From: Bdellovibrionales bacterium
Lineage (GTDB): Bacteria > Bdellovibrionota > Bdellovibrionia > Bdellovibrionales > UBA1609
Assembly: GCA_028819545.1 (NCBI GenBank)
Contig: JAPPLG010000006.1
Coordinates: 1-32,160 of the forward strand
DNA: 32,160 nt
Direction: 5' to 3'
In this document: positions 30,439 through 32,160 of the stretch, piece by piece
Layout of the letters: each line of letters opens with the position of its first letter
How positions within the stretch are numbered: position 1 is the first letter of the stretch
Position numbers and translations under genes: made by a program
Notes under the pieces: generated by a model
What the model was told of the DNA's origin: nothing
What the model saw: only the letters and a program-made list of their open reading frames with translations
The model's database searches: none

Positions 30439-31881
30439 ATGATAAAAAAAGATTTTGGAATTTGGAAAATGAAAAGAAGAGTTCTAATTATTGATGATGA
30501 AATCTCTATGCGCCGGGCATTACAAAATGCTTTTGAAAAGGAGGGCTACTCTGTCACCACACTAGGTTCTAAAAAAGAATTATCCCAAATAGCGCAAAAT
30601 TTACATTTTGATTTAGCTCTGGTAGACATGATTTTACCTGACGGCAACGGTATTGAACTTATATCTCTACTTAAAAAATCTTATAAAAATATCAAAATAA
30701 ATATCCTCACAGGGCATGGCTCTATTGATACAGCCATTCAGGCCATGAAAGAAGGGGCTTTTCACTTTTTCACCAAGCCTTTTTCTGTAAATGAAGTGCT
30801 CAATATCTGTGAAAAAGCCTATAAGCAAACCCAATTGGAAAAAGAAAACCAAAATTTAAGAGCTTGCATAAAAAAACAATACAGCTTTGAGCATATTATC
30901 GGGCAAAGCGCTCCTATTATAGATCTTTTAAAAATAGTCAAAAAAGTATCCCAAACAGACGCTACCGTCCTGATTCAGGGGGAAAGCGGTACAGGAAAAG
31001 AGCTTATTGCAAAAGCCATCCATTTCAACTCCAGTAGAGCTAAAAAACCTTTTATCCCTGTACATTGTGGAGCCATACCAAAAGATCTTTTGGAAAGTGA
31101 ATTTTTTGGCCATGTTCAAGGGGCTTTCACCGGAGCCTACAAAGACAGAGTGGGAAAATTCCAGGCGGCCAATGGAGGAACCATCTTTTTAGATGAAATT
31201 TCCACAATGCCTTTAAATCTACAAGTAAAGCTTCTCCGTGTTTTACAGGAAAAACAATTTGAACCGGTGGGCTCCAACCAAATCATAGACTGTGACGTTC
31301 GAGTCGTTGCCGCAACAAACTCCAACCTTGCAAAAGAAGTGCAGGAGAAAACATTCAGAGAAGATCTATTTTACCGCTTAAACGTTATACCTCTTCACGT
31401 TCCTCCTTTAAGAGAAAGAGAAAAAGACATCCCCCTTCTACTAAAGTTTTTCATTTCTGAAATGAATAAGAAAAATAAATATAAAATTACAAAAATTTCC
31501 GCTCCCGCTGTCAGCAGTTTACTGTCTTACAACTGGCCTGGAAACATCCGTGAGTTGGAAAATCTGGTGGAAAGACTCTGTGTCCTCAAAGAAGAAGGAA
31601 CTATAGAGTTAGAAGACCTGCCTTCACAATATAAAAAGATCTCTACGCCGCCGCTCAGCAGTTTTCATATCCCTGATGCAGGCGTAGATTTCAAGTGCAC
31701 AGTCAGCCAATTTGAAAACAATTTAATTTTAAATGCTTTGGAAAAAACCAATTGGAATAAAAATCAAGCCGCTCATCTCTTAAAGATGAACCGCACCACT
31801 TTAATTGAAAAAATGAAAAAAAGAGATATTACACAAAAAGATTCTGAAGACGAATTGCCAGAAAAATCATCTACTTTGTAG
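30439..31881 (+). CDS. Sigma-54-dependent response regulator (NtrC family)
   Basis: 480 aa (470 if it starts at ATG 30469, 'MKRRVLIIDDE'; SD GAGGAA favours 30439). Receiver domain: acidic pair in 'VLIIDDE', phospho-acceptor D63 in 'LALVDMILPDGNG', Lys in 'FFTKPFS'. AAA+ domain: Walker A 'GESGTGKE' (181-188), the sigma-54-contacting 'GAFTGA' (228-233), Walker B 'GGTIFLDEI', and 'FREDLFYRLNVIPL'. C-terminal Fis-type HTH 'NWNKNQAAHLLKMNRTTLIE'. Phosphorylation should trigger hexamer assembly and ATP-driven opening of sigma-54 promoters. The target genes are not apparent; it follows the HisKA protein by 86 bp. Confidence 0.95.
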   Translation: MIKKDFGIWKMKRRVLIIDDEISMRRALQNAFEKEGYSVTTLGSKKELSQIAQNLHFDLALVDMILPDGNGIELISLLKKSYKNIKINILTGHGSIDTAIQAMKEGAFHFFTKPFSVNEVLNICEKAYKQTQLEKENQNLRACIKKQYSFEHIIGQSAPIIDLLKIVKKVSQTDATVLIQGESGTGKELIAKAIHFNSSRAKKPFIPVHCGAIPKDLLESEFFGHVQGAFTGAYKDRVGKFQAANGGTIFLDEISTMPLNLQVKLLRVLQEKQFEPVGSNQIIDCDVRVVAATNSNLAKEVQEKTFREDLFYRLNVIPLHVPPLREREKDIPLLLKFFISEMNKKNKYKITKISAPAVSSLLSYNWPGNIRELENLVERLCVLKEEGTIELEDLPSQYKKISTPPLSSFHIPDAGVDFKCTVSQFENNLILNALEKTNWNKNQAAHLLKMNRTTLIEKMKKRDITQKDSEDELPEKSSTL

Positions 31882-31914
31882 CACTTTCCAAGGTTTATAT
31901 ATTATTTGAATTGC

Positions 31915-32160
31915 TTAACGTACACCGGATGAGTCACGTGTTTCAACACTATCACTTGTTGTACCCACATCATCATCTGCCCCCACCTCCTGCTCAGAGG
32001 TTTTCGCTACACATTCATGATTATCACTACACACCTGATTACTCTTACAATGAGGATCTCCCAGGCATTGAACACATCTGGACATTTTAAAACTACCATC
32101 TCCACAGTGTAGTAGCTAGTATATGATCTGACAGTTACCCGTGTCAGTGGCTGTTTTAAT
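31915..32160 (-). pseudogene. Cys-rich protein fragment, reading frame broken by TAG, runs off the window
   Basis: The minus-strand frame reads 'TATDTGNCQIIY', a TAG stop (32116-32118), then 'LLHCGDGSFKMSRCVQCLGD', 'PHCKSNQVCSDNHECVAKTS', and an acidic tail ending at 31915. Spacing of Cys ('CVQCL-D-HC---QVCSDN-ECV') resembles the Cys-rich repeats common in delta-proteobacterial secreted proteins. Cysteines occur on both sides of the stop, suggesting a broken longer gene. Alternatively ATG 32085 begins a real 56-aa protein. The upstream part lies beyond the window. Confidence 0.45.

Overview
The window is an AT-rich chromosomal stretch from a Gram-negative bacterium. Lipobox proteins, a Sec-exported M16 protease pair, a predicted sigma-54 activator and a type IV prepilin all appear. 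The gene content (one-cluster ferredoxin, methylcitrate/citrate-type synthase, carboxynorspermidine decarboxylase, paired M16 proteases, BCCT and SSS transporters) fits a Bdellovibrio-like or 'deltaproteobacterial' lineage. That placement is inference from gene style only. The first ~110 bases are homopolymer runs and look like contig-end artefact.

Layout. 107-1682: a truncated beta-class DNA methyltransferase and an IS1-family transposase carrying a programmed-frameshift heptamer. 1683-2971: a secreted protein with two tandem repeats resembling the RNA polymerase alpha C-terminal domain, and a small secreted protein. 2976-5392: core genes (L24, L28, S18, SufE, SecG) plus a TonB-C/AgmX-like secreted protein. 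5567-9589: an AT-richer, accessory-looking block with nspC, a tight three-gene membrane-protein operon and a DUF3326-like gene. 9600-11400: a split type IV pilin locus. 11486-16665: gloB, citrate synthase, rpsN, a BCCT transporter, a small secreted protein, tRNA-Gly and a zinc-ribbon protein. 16670-24355: tilS, an SSS symporter with a small membrane partner, an M16 protease pair, a TPR protein and a small lipoprotein. 24352-29244: a glmU-glmS-ferredoxin-cysS run. 29369-31881: a truncated-looking histidine kinase followed by a sigma-54 response regulator. The window closes in a Cys-rich reading frame broken by a stop.

The most notable system is the pilin locus. A prepilin N-terminus (signal, G^F cleavage site, Glu5, hydrophobic helix) lies on the minus strand at 11171-11269 and stops immediately after Ile-Pro-Ala. 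The matching pilin body, lacking its N-terminus, lies about 1.2 kb away on the plus strand and begins at the same Ile-Pro-Ala codons. The two break points are 25-bp sites in inverted orientation, sharing an 11-bp core flanked by perfect inverted-repeat arms. Inverting the DNA between them joins the halves in frame into a 231-residue prepilin. This looks like a pilin ON/OFF inversion switch caught in the OFF state, analogous to but not the same as the Moraxella Piv system. A small XRE regulator and a set of GCGGTGAT motifs lie in and beside the segment. No recombinase gene is present in the window.
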